A DNA stretch of 52,249 bases from positions 1 to 52,249 of the forward strand of contig NZ_WWIR01000404.1 of assembly GCF_009863025.1 (NCBI RefSeq), read 5' to 3'. The stretch comes from Streptomyces sp. SID4985 (GTDB lineage Bacteria; Actinomycetota; Actinomycetes; Streptomycetales; Streptomycetaceae). The notes under the pieces were generated by a model. The model had not been told where the DNA came from. It ran no database searches and worked only from the letters and a program-made list of their open reading frames with translations. Both the position numbers and the translations under genes were made by a program. Of this stretch, positions 41,347 to 51,228 are shown piece after piece. Position 1 is the first letter of the stretch; the number at the start of each line of letters is the position of its first letter.

Positions 41347-42282
41347 ATGGTGCGAGAGCTGGACGTGAACCGTCTGCGGGTCCTGGTCGAGGTGGCGCAC
41401 GCCGGTTCCATCGCGGAGGCGGCGCGCACGCTGGCCTTCACGCCGTCGGCGCTGTCCCAGCAGATCGCCAAGCTGGAGACGGAGCTGGGCGCCCGACTCC
41501 TGGAGCGCCGCCCGGGCGGTGTCGTCCCGACGCCGGTCGGCGCGGTCCTGGTCGAGCACGGCGAACGGGTGATCGGCGAGCTGCGCCAGGCCCGCACCGC
41601 CGTCGACGCCGCGCTCGGCGTCCAGCCGCGGCACCTCGCGCTCGGCTCCTTCGCCACCGCCGCCCAGGCGCTGGTCCCGAGGGCGCTGGCGGAACTCAAG
41701 AGCCGTTACCCGAAAGCCGAGTTGTCCCTCGTGGACATCGAACCGCCGGACGGCTACGGCCTGGTGACCTCGGGCGACCTCGACGTACTGATCACCCATC
41801 GCTATCCCGGCCTGCCGCAGGTCCCTCACCCGGGCCTGGAACGGCGCCCCTTGCTCGCGGACCCACTACGACTCGTACTGCCCTCAAGCCACCAACTCGC
41901 CCGGGACACAAGACGCGAGGGGATCACCCTCGACCGCCTCACGGACGAGACCTGGATCTCCGGCGCCCCGGGCATCCCCAACCGGGTCTGCCTGCAACAC
42001 CTTGCCCACCAGGCGCAGTTCGAGCCCCGCGTGGCCTACGAGTCCGCCGACTATCACGTCATCCTGGCCCTGGTGGGCGCCGGTCTCGGTATCGCCCTCG
42101 TCCCCGCAAGCGTGCTCGCCGGTGCGGACCTGAGCCGGGTCGCGGTGCGTGAGCTGCGCGGGCTCACCCCGGCGCGCGAGATCGCCGTCGTCCACCGTCG
42201 ACGCCCGACCGTACTGGTCCGGGAGCTGACGGAATACCTGCGTACGGCGGCCGATGCCGTGCGCGGAGACGGACGCCCGTAG
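41347..42282 (+). CDS. LysR-family regulator
   Basis: 311 residues. The N-terminal winged HTH (LDVNRLRVLVEVAHAGSIAE, then AARTLAFTPSALSQQIAKLE) is typical, followed by a periplasmic-binding-like effector domain with VDIEPPDGYGLV and GIALVPASVL. It is divergent from the dehydratase gene, the classical LysR arrangement, and likely senses an amino acid or keto acid. Start ATG 41347, 6 nt behind a -10 box. Confidence 0.9.
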   Translation: MVRELDVNRLRVLVEVAHAGSIAEAARTLAFTPSALSQQIAKLETELGARLLERRPGGVVPTPVGAVLVEHGERVIGELRQARTAVDAALGVQPRHLALGSFATAAQALVPRALAELKSRYPKAELSLVDIEPPDGYGLVTSGDLDVLITHRYPGLPQVPHPGLERRPLLADPLRLVLPSSHQLARDTRREGITLDRLTDETWISGAPGIPNRVCLQHLAHQAQFEPRVAYESADYHVILALVGAGLGIALVPASVLAGADLSRVAVRELRGLTPAREIAVVHRRRPTVLVRELTEYLRTAADAVRGDGRP

Positions 42283-42383
42283 TCCTGGGCTTGGGGGACT
42301 CGCCCGACCTTGACCGGCCACTGACATACGACTCATCGTTCCAAGAGACGGTCGAGTCAGTGGTCGAGCCGGGGAGAGTGGAC

Positions 42384-43406
42384 ATGGACCGCAGGAGTTT
42401 TCTCGCCACCACACCCTTCCTGGCGGCAGCCAGCGTCGGGCCGTCGCGCGACTGGCTGTTGAACATGCTCGACCGGGATGAGCCCGAGCCCGGCCCTCGC
42501 GTCAGGCTGGAGGACGTGATGAAGGTCCGGAACATGTTCGGGACTTTCCAGGAAATGGACGTGATGCAAGGTGGCGGCTCAGGTCGCCTGGTGCTCACGG
42601 AGTACATGAATCAGCACGTCTATCCACTCCTGCGGCGTACTCACTCGGGCGTCGTACGCAGGGCGTTGTGTGGTGCGGCTGCTGAACAGACTTACCTGCT
42701 CGGATGGATGACCTTCGACAACGGCGAACACCACATCGCACAGCGCTACTTGATTCAGGCGCTCCGACTCGCGGAAGAGTCAGGGGACGTGGCGCTCGGA
42801 GCGCACGTTCTCGCAGGAATGGCCGACCAAGCGACCCTGCTCGGCAACCCTGTGGAGGGGCGAAGGCTGACAGAGGCCGGGAGGCAAAGACTACGAGAGA
42901 CGCAGTCACCCGCCTGTCTCGCGGACCTTTGGGCTCTGGAGGCCCGTGCGCTTGCCGCGCTCGGGGATGAGCCGGGGACTGCGTGGGCCGTGCTGCATTC
43001 GGAAGCAGCGTTCGCCCGCGTGGTGCGGGAGGACGAGCCGGAGTGGGCGAAGTTCATCGACGGGGCCTATCTGCACGGCGAGCACGCCAACGCGTTCCGC
43101 GATCTTCAGCAGCCCAGGCACAGCGCGGAGCACGCACGACGGTCCATCGACTATGCCCGCGCCCAGAACCGAGCGCGACGGGGAGCAATGTCCCACGCAG
43201 CCCTCGCCGTGTCGCACCTCCAGCGCGGCGACCTCGAAGCCGCACACGCGACGGGCGTCCGCACGCTCGAACTCGCAAGGCGCGTGAAGTCCTCACGAAG
43301 CGTCGAAGCGGTTCAGGACGTACAGCGGCGCATGATCCCCTTCGGAGGGCACGCCCTCGTCGCCGACTTCAACGAGCGTGCCCGACAACTTGTAGCCGCC
43401 GCGTAG
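42384..43406 (+). CDS. TPR-type regulator lacking its N-terminal HTH
   Basis: 340 residues from the ATG at 42384, which follows GGGGAG by 8 nt. The body matches the C-terminal TPR part of Streptomyces XRE/NsdA-like regulators: DMDRRSFLATTPFLAAAS at the start, FQEMDVMQGG, AEQTYLLGWM, QRYLIQALRLAEESG, SPACLADLWALEARALAALGD. Full-length relatives have a DNA-binding HTH of about 60-100 residues before this; here the open frame begins only 9 bp behind the LysR stop and contains none. GC is visibly lower than in neighbours, hinting at later arrival or a 5'-truncated gene. It may be a remnant or work as a partner protein. Confidence 0.7.
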   Translation: MDRRSFLATTPFLAAASVGPSRDWLLNMLDRDEPEPGPRVRLEDVMKVRNMFGTFQEMDVMQGGGSGRLVLTEYMNQHVYPLLRRTHSGVVRRALCGAAAEQTYLLGWMTFDNGEHHIAQRYLIQALRLAEESGDVALGAHVLAGMADQATLLGNPVEGRRLTEAGRQRLRETQSPACLADLWALEARALAALGDEPGTAWAVLHSEAAFARVVREDEPEWAKFIDGAYLHGEHANAFRDLQQPRHSAEHARRSIDYARAQNRARRGAMSHAALAVSHLQRGDLEAAHATGVRTLELARRVKSSRSVEAVQDVQRRMIPFGGHALVADFNERARQLVAAA

Positions 43407-43441
43407 TGGAGGGGCCGGTCCGGGAGCTGAGGGCCGCTGTC

Positions 43442-44638
43442 CTACCGCTCAGCCACCACCCGAAACCCGATCCCCGCCCCCCGCAACCGCTCCGTCAGCG
43501 CGTCCCCCATCGCCGTCACCGTAGTCACCTGCCCGGACACCGGGGGATTGTCGTCGAAGGCCAGCGACAGGGCCGCCTCCGCGAACATCTTCGCCGTCTC
43601 GTCGTAGCCGGGGTCGCCGCCCGTGACCTCGGTGTAGACGCGGTGGCCGTCGCCCTCGCCGATGAAGCGGACGCGGAACCAGCTGCGGGCGCGGCGTTCG
43701 GGGGTGGGGCCGTCGCCGGGGCGGAGGCGGGAGGAGAGCCAGTGGCGGACGGGCGGGAGCTGGGCGGCACCGGCGAGGGCGCCGGTGGCGGCGATGGCGC
43801 CCGCGGCGACGGGCAGGTGGCGTACGGCGGCGTAGTGGCGGTAGCGGAAGTCGGGGCCGTAGCGGTCGAGGGAGCGGGCGGAGCGGCGGACGATCTGGGG
43901 GTCGATGGTGGGGAGGGGGAGCGCCCAGGCGCCGATCTCCCCGGCGTAGCGGGGGGCGCCCAGCGGGGTCGTCACCCGGCGGGCGAGCAGGCGGGGTTCG
44001 TGGCGGGCGCGGTCGCGGGCGGCGGCCAGCATCCTGCCGCCGCGGGCGAACTGGCCCAGCACGGAGGCCAGGGTGCCGCCGGAGAAGGACGCGTCCGCGG
44101 TCACGAAGCCGTCCACGGTGAGCGGCACGCCCTCGGGCAGTTGCCGGACCGTGAAGTAGGCGCCCAGGTCGTGCGGCACCGAGTCGAAGCCGCACGCGTG
44201 CACCAGACGGGCGCCGGTCTCGCGTGCGCGGGCGTCGTGCCGTACGTACACCAGGTCCACGAACTCCGGCTCGCCGGTGAGGTCGAGATAGTCGGTGCCC
44301 GCCTCCGCGCAGGCGGCGACGAGGTCCTCGCCGTAGGTGACGTACGGGCCGACCGTCGTCGCCACCACGCGCGCGTGCTCGGCGAGGGAGCGGAGGGTGG
44401 CCGGTTCGCGTACGTCCGCCCGCAGCACCCCTACGCCCTCGCCGCCCGGCAGCTCCGCGCGCAGCCGCTCCAGGCGGGACTCGTCGCGGCCCGCCACGGC
44501 CCAGCGCAGTCCGGCGGGGGCGTGCGCGGCGAGGTAGTGCGCGGTCAGGGTGCCGACGAAGCCGGTGGCTCCGAAGAGCACGATGTCGTAGGGACGGTCC
44601 GTGTCGTGGGGACGGTCCGTTGTCTTCAGCCTGCTCAT
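43442..44638 (-). CDS. Saccharopine dehydrogenase-like (trans-acting enoyl reductase type) protein
   Basis: 398 residues. N-terminal NAD(P) fold DIVLFGATGFVGTLTAHYL (near 18-36), then TTVGPYVTYGEDLVAACAEAGTDYLDL and HACGFDSVPHDLGAYF, all typical of the actinobacterial family that includes the mycobacterial trans-acting enoyl reductase Rv2953. A membrane-associated hydrophobic stretch (AAGAIAATGALAGAAQL) is near 278. It may reduce a lipid intermediate. Stop at 43442; convergent with the TPR regulator. Confidence 0.85.
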   Translation of the reverse strand: MSRLKTTDRPHDTDRPYDIVLFGATGFVGTLTAHYLAAHAPAGLRWAVAGRDESRLERLRAELPGGEGVGVLRADVREPATLRSLAEHARVVATTVGPYVTYGEDLVAACAEAGTDYLDLTGEPEFVDLVYVRHDARARETGARLVHACGFDSVPHDLGAYFTVRQLPEGVPLTVDGFVTADASFSGGTLASVLGQFARGGRMLAAARDRARHEPRLLARRVTTPLGAPRYAGEIGAWALPLPTIDPQIVRRSARSLDRYGPDFRYRHYAAVRHLPVAAGAIAATGALAGAAQLPPVRHWLSSRLRPGDGPTPERRARSWFRVRFIGEGDGHRVYTEVTGGDPGYDETAKMFAEAALSLAFDDNPPVSGQVTTVTAMGDALTERLRGAGIGFRVVAER

Positions 44639-44816
44639 GACACCCCTGTCGATGACATTCCTGCCCGTGCCACCCCTTGGTGGTACAGCCCGCGCCGCGC
44701 CGGTCGGCCGAGGCTAGCGTGAGCGGTACGGACCACGACCGGCGGGCCGGAGGCGGCGGCGCGGGCGCCCGGGAATACCCGGAAGAAGCGGGCGAAGCCC
44801 GTCGGGCACTCGGCTA

Positions 44817-44865
44817 AGCGCTCGCTCGTTCAGGTCTTGTGCCCGGTGGCACGTCTTCCTAGCAT
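44817..44865 (+). promoter_or_regulatory. Promoter and TetR-type palindrome of the beta-oxidation operon
   Basis: TTGTGC (44837-44842), 17-nt spacer, TAGCAT (44860-44865). Just upstream AGCG-CT-CGCT (44817-44826) is a palindrome inside TAAGCGCTCGCTCG, similar to operators of TetR-type fatty-acid regulators in actinobacteria. Confidence 0.55.
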
Positions 44866-44912
44866 CACCGGTGTTACATCGGTTGTGTCACACACGCTTG
44901 GGGGCTGACGGC

Positions 44913-46061
44913 ATGACGACGGCAACGACGCCGGGGCAGGGCCCGCTCAGCGGTGTGCGCGTGGTGGAGCTGGCCGGTATCGGCCCCGGCCCCTTCGCCG
45001 CGATGCTGCTCGCCGACCTCGGCGCGGACGTGGTCCGGGTGGACCGGCCGGGCGGCGCGGGCCTCGGCGTCGACCCGGCGTATGACGTGACCAACCGCAA
45101 CAAGCGCTCCGTCGTCCTCGACCTCAAGGCCCCCGAGGGCCCCGCGCGCGTGCTCGACCTCGCCGAGCGCGCCGACGTCCTGATCGAGGGGTACCGCCCC
45201 GGCGTCGCCGAGCGCCTCGGTGTCGGCCCCGCCGACTGCCACGCCCGCAACCCCCGGCTGATCTACGGCCGTATGACCGGCTGGGGCCAGGACGGCCCGC
45301 TCGCCCAGCGCGCGGGCCACGACGCGGCGTACATCGCGCTCACCGGCACCCTCGGCATGATCGGCCGCCCCGGCGAGCCCCCGGCCCTGCCCGCCAACCT
45401 CCTCGGGGACTACGCGGGTGGCGCGCTCTACCTCGTCGTCGGCGTCCTCGCCGCCCTCCACCACGCGCGCGGGAGCGGCACCGGGCAGGTCGTGGACGCC
45501 GCGATCGTGGACGGCACCGCCCATCTCTCCGCCATGATCCACGGGATGCTCGCGGCGGGCGCCTGGCAGGACCGCCGCGCCGCCAACCTGCTGGACGGCG
45601 GCTGCCCGTACTACGGCACGTACGAGACCGCCGAAGGCCGGTACATGGCGGTGGGCGCCCTGGAGGCCCGGTTCTACGGCGAGTTCCTGCGCCTGCTGGA
45701 CCTGGACGGGCTCGCCGACGCCCACCACGACCTCACCCGCTGGCCCGAGCTGCGCGAGCGGATCGCGGCCCGCTTCAAGTCCCGTACGCGTGAGGAGTGG
45801 ACGGCCGTCTTCGCGGACTCCGACGCCTGCGTGGCCCCCGTGCTCTCCCTGACCGAGGCCCCGCACCACCCCCACCTCGCCGCGCGCGGCACCTTCACCG
45901 ACCACGCGGGGCTCACCCAGCCCGCCCCCGCGCCCCGTTTCTCCGCCACTCCCACCGCCGTCCGCACGGGGCCCGCGCTGCCGGGCAGCGGAACGTCCGA
46001 AGTGGCCCGGGAGTGGGGGATTCCCACACTCGACGACGACCGCCTCGCAGGCGCCGACTGA
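44913..46061 (+). CDS. CaiB/BaiF CoA-transferase (alpha-methylacyl-CoA racemase type)
   Basis: 382 residues. Starts with [20 protein letters not shown] and has [15 protein letters not shown], the usual family beginning. The catalytic Asp is Asp166 in LLGDYAGG. Family III proteins move CoA or epimerise 2-methylacyl-CoA. It begins an operon with thiolase and FadB, so it likely prepares branched acyl-CoA for beta-oxidation. The ATG follows GGGGG by 9 nt. Confidence 0.88.
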   Translation: MTTATTPGQGPLSGVRVVELAGIGPGPFAAMLLADLGADVVRVDRPGGAGLGVDPAYDVTNRNKRSVVLDLKAPEGPARVLDLAERADVLIEGYRPGVAERLGVGPADCHARNPRLIYGRMTGWGQDGPLAQRAGHDAAYIALTGTLGMIGRPGEPPALPANLLGDYAGGALYLVVGVLAALHHARGSGTGQVVDAAIVDGTAHLSAMIHGMLAAGAWQDRRAANLLDGGCPYYGTYETAEGRYMAVGALEARFYGEFLRLLDLDGLADAHHDLTRWPELRERIAARFKSRTREEWTAVFADSDACVAPVLSLTEAPHHPHLAARGTFTDHAGLTQPAPAPRFSATPTAVRTGPALPGSGTSEVAREWGIPTLDDDRLAGAD

Positions 46062-46123
46062 CAGCGGCGACCCCCGCGACACCCCCGCCCGGCCACCGGC
46101 CCACCCTCCCGAAAGGCACCCCA

Positions 46124-47338
46124 GTGAGCAGCGAAGCGTACGTGTACGACGCGATCCGCACCCCGCGCGGCCGCGGCAAGGCGAACGGCGCCCTGCACGG
46201 CACCAAGCCCGTCGACCTCGTCACCGGCCTCATCCATGAACTGCGCGACCGGTACCCGGACCTGGACCCGGCCGCCATCGACGACATCGTGCTCGGCGTC
46301 GTCGGCCCGGTCGGCGACCAGGGTTCGGACATCGCCCGTATCGCCGCCGTCGCCGCGGGCCTGCCGGACACCGTGGCGGGCGTCCAGGAGAACCGCTTCT
46401 GTGCCTCGGGTCTGGAGGCCGTCAACATGGCCGCCGCCAAGGTCCGCTCCGGCTGGGAGGACCTGGTGCTCGCGGGCGGTGTCGAGTCGATGTCCCGGGT
46501 GCCGATGGCCTCGGACGGCGGCGCCTGGTTCAACGACCCGATGACCAACCTGGCCACCAACTTCGTGCCCCAGGGCATCGGCGCCGACCTCATCGCCACC
46601 ATCGAGGGATTCTCCCGCCGCGACGTGGACGAGTACGCGGCGCTGTCCCAGGAGCGCGCCGCCACCGCGATCAAGGAGGGCCGCTTCGAGCGCTCCCTCG
46701 TCCCGGTCAGGGACCGCGCGGGCCTGACCGTGCTCGACCACGACGAGCACCCCCGCCCCGGCACCACCGCCGACTCCCTCGCGAAGCTCAAGCCGTCCTT
46801 CGCGGACATCGGCGAACTCGGCGGCTTCGACGCGGTCGCGCTGCAGAAGTACCACTGGGTGGAGAAGATCGACCACGTCCACCACGCGGGCAACTCCTCC
46901 GGCATCGTGGACGGCGCCTCCCTGGTCGCCATCGGCTCGCGCGAGGTGGGCGAGCGGTACGGTCTCACCCCGCGCGCCCGGATCGTCTCCGCCGCCGTCT
47001 CCGGCTCCGAGCCCACCATCATGCTCACCGGCCCCGCCCCCGCGACCCGCAAGGCGCTCGCCAAGGCCGGGCTGACCATCGACGACATCGACCTGGTCGA
47101 GATCAACGAGGCGTTCGCCGCCGTCGTGCTCCGCTTCGTCAAGGACATGGGCCTGTCCCTGGACAAGGTCAACGTCAACGGCGGCGCCATCGCGCTCGGC
47201 CACCCCCTCGGCGCCACCGGCGCGATGATCCTCGGCACCCTCGTGGACGAACTGGAGCGCCAGGACAAGCGGTACGGCCTGGCCACCCTGTGCGTGGGCG
47301 GCGGCATGGGCATCGCCACGATCGTCGAGCGGATCTGA
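46124..47338 (+). CDS. fadA: Acetyl-CoA acyltransferase (thiolase)
   Basis: 404 residues. Cys93 in [11 protein letters not shown] is the acyl-carrying residue; [10 protein letters not shown] carries the active His and LCVGGGMG the second Cys near the end. It cleaves 3-ketoacyl-CoA to acetyl-CoA in beta-oxidation. The GTG at 46124 follows GAAAGG. Next gene is FadB, the partner alpha subunit, 75 bp away. Confidence 0.92.
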   Translation: MSSEAYVYDAIRTPRGRGKANGALHGTKPVDLVTGLIHELRDRYPDLDPAAIDDIVLGVVGPVGDQGSDIARIAAVAAGLPDTVAGVQENRFCASGLEAVNMAAAKVRSGWEDLVLAGGVESMSRVPMASDGGAWFNDPMTNLATNFVPQGIGADLIATIEGFSRRDVDEYAALSQERAATAIKEGRFERSLVPVRDRAGLTVLDHDEHPRPGTTADSLAKLKPSFADIGELGGFDAVALQKYHWVEKIDHVHHAGNSSGIVDGASLVAIGSREVGERYGLTPRARIVSAAVSGSEPTIMLTGPAPATRKALAKAGLTIDDIDLVEINEAFAAVVLRFVKDMGLSLDKVNVNGGAIALGHPLGATGAMILGTLVDELERQDKRYGLATLCVGGGMGIATIVERI

Positions 47339-47347
47339 ACTCCCGGC

Positions 47348-47381
47348 GGATCAGCGGAATCAGCGAATCAGCGGAATCAGC
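47348..47381 (+). repeat. Short tandem repeat between thiolase and fadB
   Basis: GGAATCAGC or a one-base shorter form occurs four times in a row (47348-47381), followed by GGAACC. It lies in the 75-bp gap of the operon. Confidence 0.75.
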
Positions 47382-47413
47382 GGAACCAAGCGACTTCTAC
47401 GGAGACGACTGTC

Positions 47414-49588
47414 ATGACCGAGAGCACCACCATCCGCTGGGAACAGGACGACACCGGTGTCGTCACCCTCGTCCTCGACGACCCCGGCCAGTCCGCGAAC
47501 ACCATGAACCAGGCGTTCCGCGACTCCCTCGCCGCGGTCACCGACCGCCTGGAGGCCGAGAAGGACTCGATCCGGGGCGTCATCTTCACCTCGGCGAAGA
47601 AGACCTTCTTCGCGGGCGGCGACCTGCGCGACCTGATCCGGGTCACCCCCGAGACCGTCCAGGACCTCTTCGACGGCGGCCTCGCCATCAAGCGGAACCT
47701 GCGCCGCATCGAGACCCTGGGCATCCCGGTCGTCGCCGCGATCAACGGCGCGGCCCTCGGCGGCGGTTACGAGATCGCCCTCGCCTGCCACCACCGGATC
47801 GCGCTCGACGCCCCCGGCTCCCGCATCGGTTGCCCCGAGGTCACCCTCGGCCTGCTGCCCGGCGGTGGTGGCGTGGTCCGTACGGTACGACTGCTCGGCA
47901 TCACCGACGCGTTGCTGAAGGTGCTGCTCCAGGGCACCCAGTACAACCCACGCCGCGCCCTGGAGAACGGCCTCGTGCACGAGGTGGTGGAGACGCCGGA
48001 GGAGCTGACCGCGCGGGCCCGCGCCTTCATCGACGCCCACCCGGAGTCCAGGCAGCCCTGGGACCAGCCCGGTTACCGCATCCCCGGCGGCACCCCGGCC
48101 AACCCCAAGTTCGCCGCCAACCTGCCCGCCTTCCCGGCCTCCCTGCGCAAGCAGACCAACGGCGCCCCCTACCCGGCCCCGCGCAACATCCTCGCGGCCG
48201 CCGTCGAGGGCGCCCAGGTCGACTTCGAGACCGCGCAGGTCATCGAGGCGCGCTACTTCGCGGAGCTGGCCGCCGGGCAGACCTCCAAGAACATGATCCA
48301 GGCGTTCTTCTTCGACCTCCAGGCCGTCAACTCCGGCGCCAACCGCCCGAAGGGCATCGAGCCCCGCACGGTCCGCAAGGTCGCCGTCCTCGGCGCGGGC
48401 ATGATGGGCGCGGGCATCGCCTACTCGTGCGCGCGGGCCGGGATCGAGGTCGTGCTCAAGGACGTCGCCCTGGAGGCGGCCGTCAAGGGCAAGGGCTACT
48501 CCGAGAAGCTGTGCGCCAAGGCCGTCGCCAAGGGCCGTACCAGCCAGGACAAGGCCGACGCCCTGCTGGCCCGCATCACCCCGACCGCCGACGTGGCCGA
48601 CCTCGCGGGCTGCGACGCGGTGATCGAGGCGGTCTTCGAGGACACCGCGCTCAAGCACAAGGTCTTCCAGGAGATCCAGTCCGTCGTCGAGCCGGACGCG
48701 CTGCTCTGCTCCAACACTTCCACGCTCCCCATCACCGCGCTGGCCGAAGGCGTCGAGCGGCAGGGCGACTTCATCGGACTGCACTTCTTCTCGCCGGTCG
48801 ACAAGATGCCCCTGGTCGAGATCATCAAGGGCGAGCGCACCGGCGACGAGACCCTGGCCCGCGCCTTCGACCTCGTCCGCCAGATCAACAAGACCCCGAT
48901 CGTCGTCAACGACTCCCGCGGCTTCTTCACCTCCCGGGTGATCGGCCACTTCATCAACGAGGGCGTCGCGATGGTCGGCGAGGGCGTCGAGCCCGCCTCG
49001 GTCGAGCAGGCGGCGGCCCAGGCCGGCTACCCCGCCAAGGTCCTCTCCCTCATGGACGAGCTGACCCTCACCCTCCCGCGCAAGATCCGCGCCGAGACCC
49101 GCCGTGCCGTCGAGGAGGCGGGCGGCACCTGGACCCCGCACCCGGCCGACGTGGTGGTGGACCGCCTGGTCGACGAGTTCCACCGCCCCGGCCGCAGCGG
49201 CGGCGCGGGCTTCTACGACTACGAGGACGGCAAGCGCGCGGGCCTCTGGCCGGGCCTGCGCGAGCACTTCACCAAGCCGGGCTACGAGATCCCCTTCCGC
49301 GACATGCAGGAGCGGATGCTCTTCTCGGAGGCCCTCGACACCGTGCGGTTGCTGGAGGAGGGCGTCCTGACGTCCGTCGCCGACGCCAACATCGGCTCGA
49401 TCCTCGGCATCGGCTTCCCCGGCTGGACGGGCGGTGTCCTCCAGTACATCAACGGGTACGAGGGCGGCCTGCCCGGGTTCGTGGCCCGGGCGCGGGAGTT
49501 GGCGGAGCGCTATGGCGACCGCTTTGCGCCGCCCGCGCTGTTGGTGGAGAAGGCGGAGAGGGGCGAGGTGTTCACGGACGGGCGCTGA
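47414..49588 (+). CDS. fadB: Multifunctional beta-oxidation protein: enoyl-CoA hydratase / 3-hydroxyacyl-CoA dehydrogenase
   Basis: 724 residues, typical FadB length. Residues 1-300 are a crotonase domain (KKTFFAGGDLRDL, AINGAALGGGYEIALACHHR as oxyanion-hole region). From about 320 the NAD-binding part of 3-hydroxyacyl-CoA dehydrogenase follows (VAVLGAGMMGAGIAYSCARA), with HFFSPVDKMPLVEI carrying the catalytic His and a C-terminal helical dimer domain. With the thiolase it forms the trifunctional complex. The ATG at 47414 is preceded by ACGGAGACG. Confidence 0.93.
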   Translation: MTESTTIRWEQDDTGVVTLVLDDPGQSANTMNQAFRDSLAAVTDRLEAEKDSIRGVIFTSAKKTFFAGGDLRDLIRVTPETVQDLFDGGLAIKRNLRRIETLGIPVVAAINGAALGGGYEIALACHHRIALDAPGSRIGCPEVTLGLLPGGGGVVRTVRLLGITDALLKVLLQGTQYNPRRALENGLVHEVVETPEELTARARAFIDAHPESRQPWDQPGYRIPGGTPANPKFAANLPAFPASLRKQTNGAPYPAPRNILAAAVEGAQVDFETAQVIEARYFAELAAGQTSKNMIQAFFFDLQAVNSGANRPKGIEPRTVRKVAVLGAGMMGAGIAYSCARAGIEVVLKDVALEAAVKGKGYSEKLCAKAVAKGRTSQDKADALLARITPTADVADLAGCDAVIEAVFEDTALKHKVFQEIQSVVEPDALLCSNTSTLPITALAEGVERQGDFIGLHFFSPVDKMPLVEIIKGERTGDETLARAFDLVRQINKTPIVVNDSRGFFTSRVIGHFINEGVAMVGEGVEPASVEQAAAQAGYPAKVLSLMDELTLTLPRKIRAETRRAVEEAGGTWTPHPADVVVDRLVDEFHRPGRSGGAGFYDYEDGKRAGLWPGLREHFTKPGYEIPFRDMQERMLFSEALDTVRLLEEGVLTSVADANIGSILGIGFPGWTGGVLQYINGYEGGLPGFVARARELAERYGDRFAPPALLVEKAERGEVFTDGR

Positions 49589-49592
49589 GTGG

Positions 49593-49641
49593 GACGGGGG
49601 CGCGTTCCGGGAACTCGTTTCCCGGAACGCGCCCCCTCCGT
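49593..49641. terminator. Terminator between fadB and the epoxide hydrolase gene
   Basis: Arms of about 20 bp (49593-49613 and 49619-49641, small bulge) pair around a short loop between convergent genes. Confidence 0.8.
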
Positions 49642-50835
49642 CTACCGGCCGCTCAGGTCCCGGAAGAAGCTCCGAATGTCCTCCACGAGCAGGTCGGGCT
49701 CCTCCATCGCGGCGAAGTGGCCTCCGCGGTCGAACTCCGTCCACCGGACGATGTTGTTCGTGCGCTCGGCGATGTGGCGCAGGACGATGAAGTTCTCCCG
49801 GGGGAACAACGCCACCGCCGTGGGGGTCTCGGAGGGCTCTGGAGGGGCGCCCCAGTAGTCCGCGTGCGCCCGCTCGTAGTAGAGGCGCGCGGACGAACCG
49901 GCCGTGCCGGTCAGCCAGTAGAGCATCACGTTGGTCAGCAGGTGGTCCCGGTCGACCGCGTCCTCGGGACGGTCGCGGGAATCGGTCCACTCCTTGAACT
50001 TCTCGGCGATCCAGGCCAGTTGGCCGACCGGGGAGTCGGTCAGGGCGTAGGCGAGCGTCTGCGGGCGGGTGGACTGGATGTCGGCGTAGCCCTGCCGGTC
50101 GCGGTTCCACGCCCGTGTCCTCTCCCAGGACGCCCGGGTGCGCTCGCGCTCGGCGGGGCTGAGCGGCGCGAGTTCCTCCTCGGTCGGCTCGGCGGTCGCG
50201 GCGGCCCCGGGGACCAGGTTCAGATGCACGCCGAGCACCTCCCCGGGGCGGATGCGGCCCAACTCCCGTGAGACGGCCGCCCCCCAGTCCCCGCCCTGCA
50301 CCCCGTACCGCTCGTACCCCAGCCGCCGCATCAGCTCCCCGAACGCGGCCGCCACCCGCCGGTACTCCCAGCCGGTCTCCCGCGTCGGCCCGGAGAACCC
50401 GAACCCCGGAATGCTCGGCAGCACCAGATGAAACGCGTCGGCCCGGTCACCGCCGTACCGCACGGGATCCGTGAGCGGCCCGACAACCTTCTCGAACTCC
50501 ACGACGGACCCCGGCCAGCCATGCGTGATCATCAGCGGCGTGGCATCCGGCTCGGGGGACCGGATGTGCGCGAAGTGGATGTCCGCGCCGTCGACGGTGG
50601 TCATGAACTGCGGCCACGCGTTGAGCCGTTCCTCGGCGGCGCGCCAGTCGTACGTGTGCCGCCAGTACCCGGCGAGCTCTCTCAGATAGTCCCCGGGCAC
50701 CCCGTACTCCCACCCCACCCCCGGCAGTTCATCCGGCCACCGGGTCCGGTCGAGCCGCTGCCGCAGGTCGTCGAGGTCCGCTTCGGGGACGGCGACGCGG
50801 AAGGGGCGGAGGGAGGCGTGGGGCGAGGTCGTCAT
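49642..50835 (-). CDS. Epoxide hydrolase (alpha/beta fold, EHN type)
   Basis: 397 residues. The N-terminal EHN region (FRVAVPEADLDDLRQRLDRT, then WPDELPGVGWEYG) lies near 12-48; MITHGWPGSV has the oxyanion-hole HGWP; VQGGDWGAAV carries the nucleophile Asp; GGHFAAMEEP the catalytic His. It opens epoxides to diols. The ATG at 50835 is 8 nt after TACACT on the minus strand. Confidence 0.9.
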   Translation of the reverse strand: MTTSPHASLRPFRVAVPEADLDDLRQRLDRTRWPDELPGVGWEYGVPGDYLRELAGYWRHTYDWRAAEERLNAWPQFMTTVDGADIHFAHIRSPEPDATPLMITHGWPGSVVEFEKVVGPLTDPVRYGGDRADAFHLVLPSIPGFGFSGPTRETGWEYRRVAAAFGELMRRLGYERYGVQGGDWGAAVSRELGRIRPGEVLGVHLNLVPGAAATAEPTEEELAPLSPAERERTRASWERTRAWNRDRQGYADIQSTRPQTLAYALTDSPVGQLAWIAEKFKEWTDSRDRPEDAVDRDHLLTNVMLYWLTGTAGSSARLYYERAHADYWGAPPEPSETPTAVALFPRENFIVLRHIAERTNNIVRWTEFDRGGHFAAMEEPDLLVEDIRSFFRDLSGR

Positions 50836-50934
50836 GTGGGCGGAGTGTAGGGGGTGCGGGTGCTGCAAGATCAACACATTTGGCGCGCGGTCACCTCCGG
50901 GAATGCCCTGATGGCAGGCGGGATGATCGGGCGC

Positions 50935-51228
50935 ATGTGCGTTCTCGTACTGGGCGGAACGTGGTTCCTCGGCAAGGAGATTGCCGCTGGCGCACGGCGA
51001 CGGGGCTGGGAGGGGTGGCGACGTTCAACCGGGGGCGGTCCGGTCCCGACGCCTCCGACGTGGCGACGGTCCACGTCAATCGGACGCAACCGGCGGACCT
51101 TGCGCGCCTCGGGGCGACGGGACCGTGGGACGCCGTGGTGGACACGTCCAGCTCCGAACTGCCGCCCAGTGACGTCCTCTTGGTCGCACACGCGCTGGCC
51201 GGCCAGGTCGCCTGGTGGGTGCAACATC
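50935..51228 (+). pseudogene. NAD-dependent epimerase remnant, frameshifted and cut off
   Basis: MCVLVLGGTWFLGKEIAAGA with RRGWE from the ATG at 50935 is the Rossmann start of a short-chain epimerase. After a GGGG run near 51010-51016 the natural continuation (ATFNRGRSGP, then DLARLGATGPWDAVVDTSSS and ELPPSDV) is in another frame; two surplus bases explain it. The homology fades near 51200 and the CRISPR remnant begins at 51229, so the remaining roughly 200 residues are lost. Confidence 0.8.

Noticed and set aside
47360..50110. Minus-strand open frame of 916 codons
   Set aside because: It is opposite fadB, crosses a strong terminator and the epoxide hydrolase gene in another frame, and has no motif.
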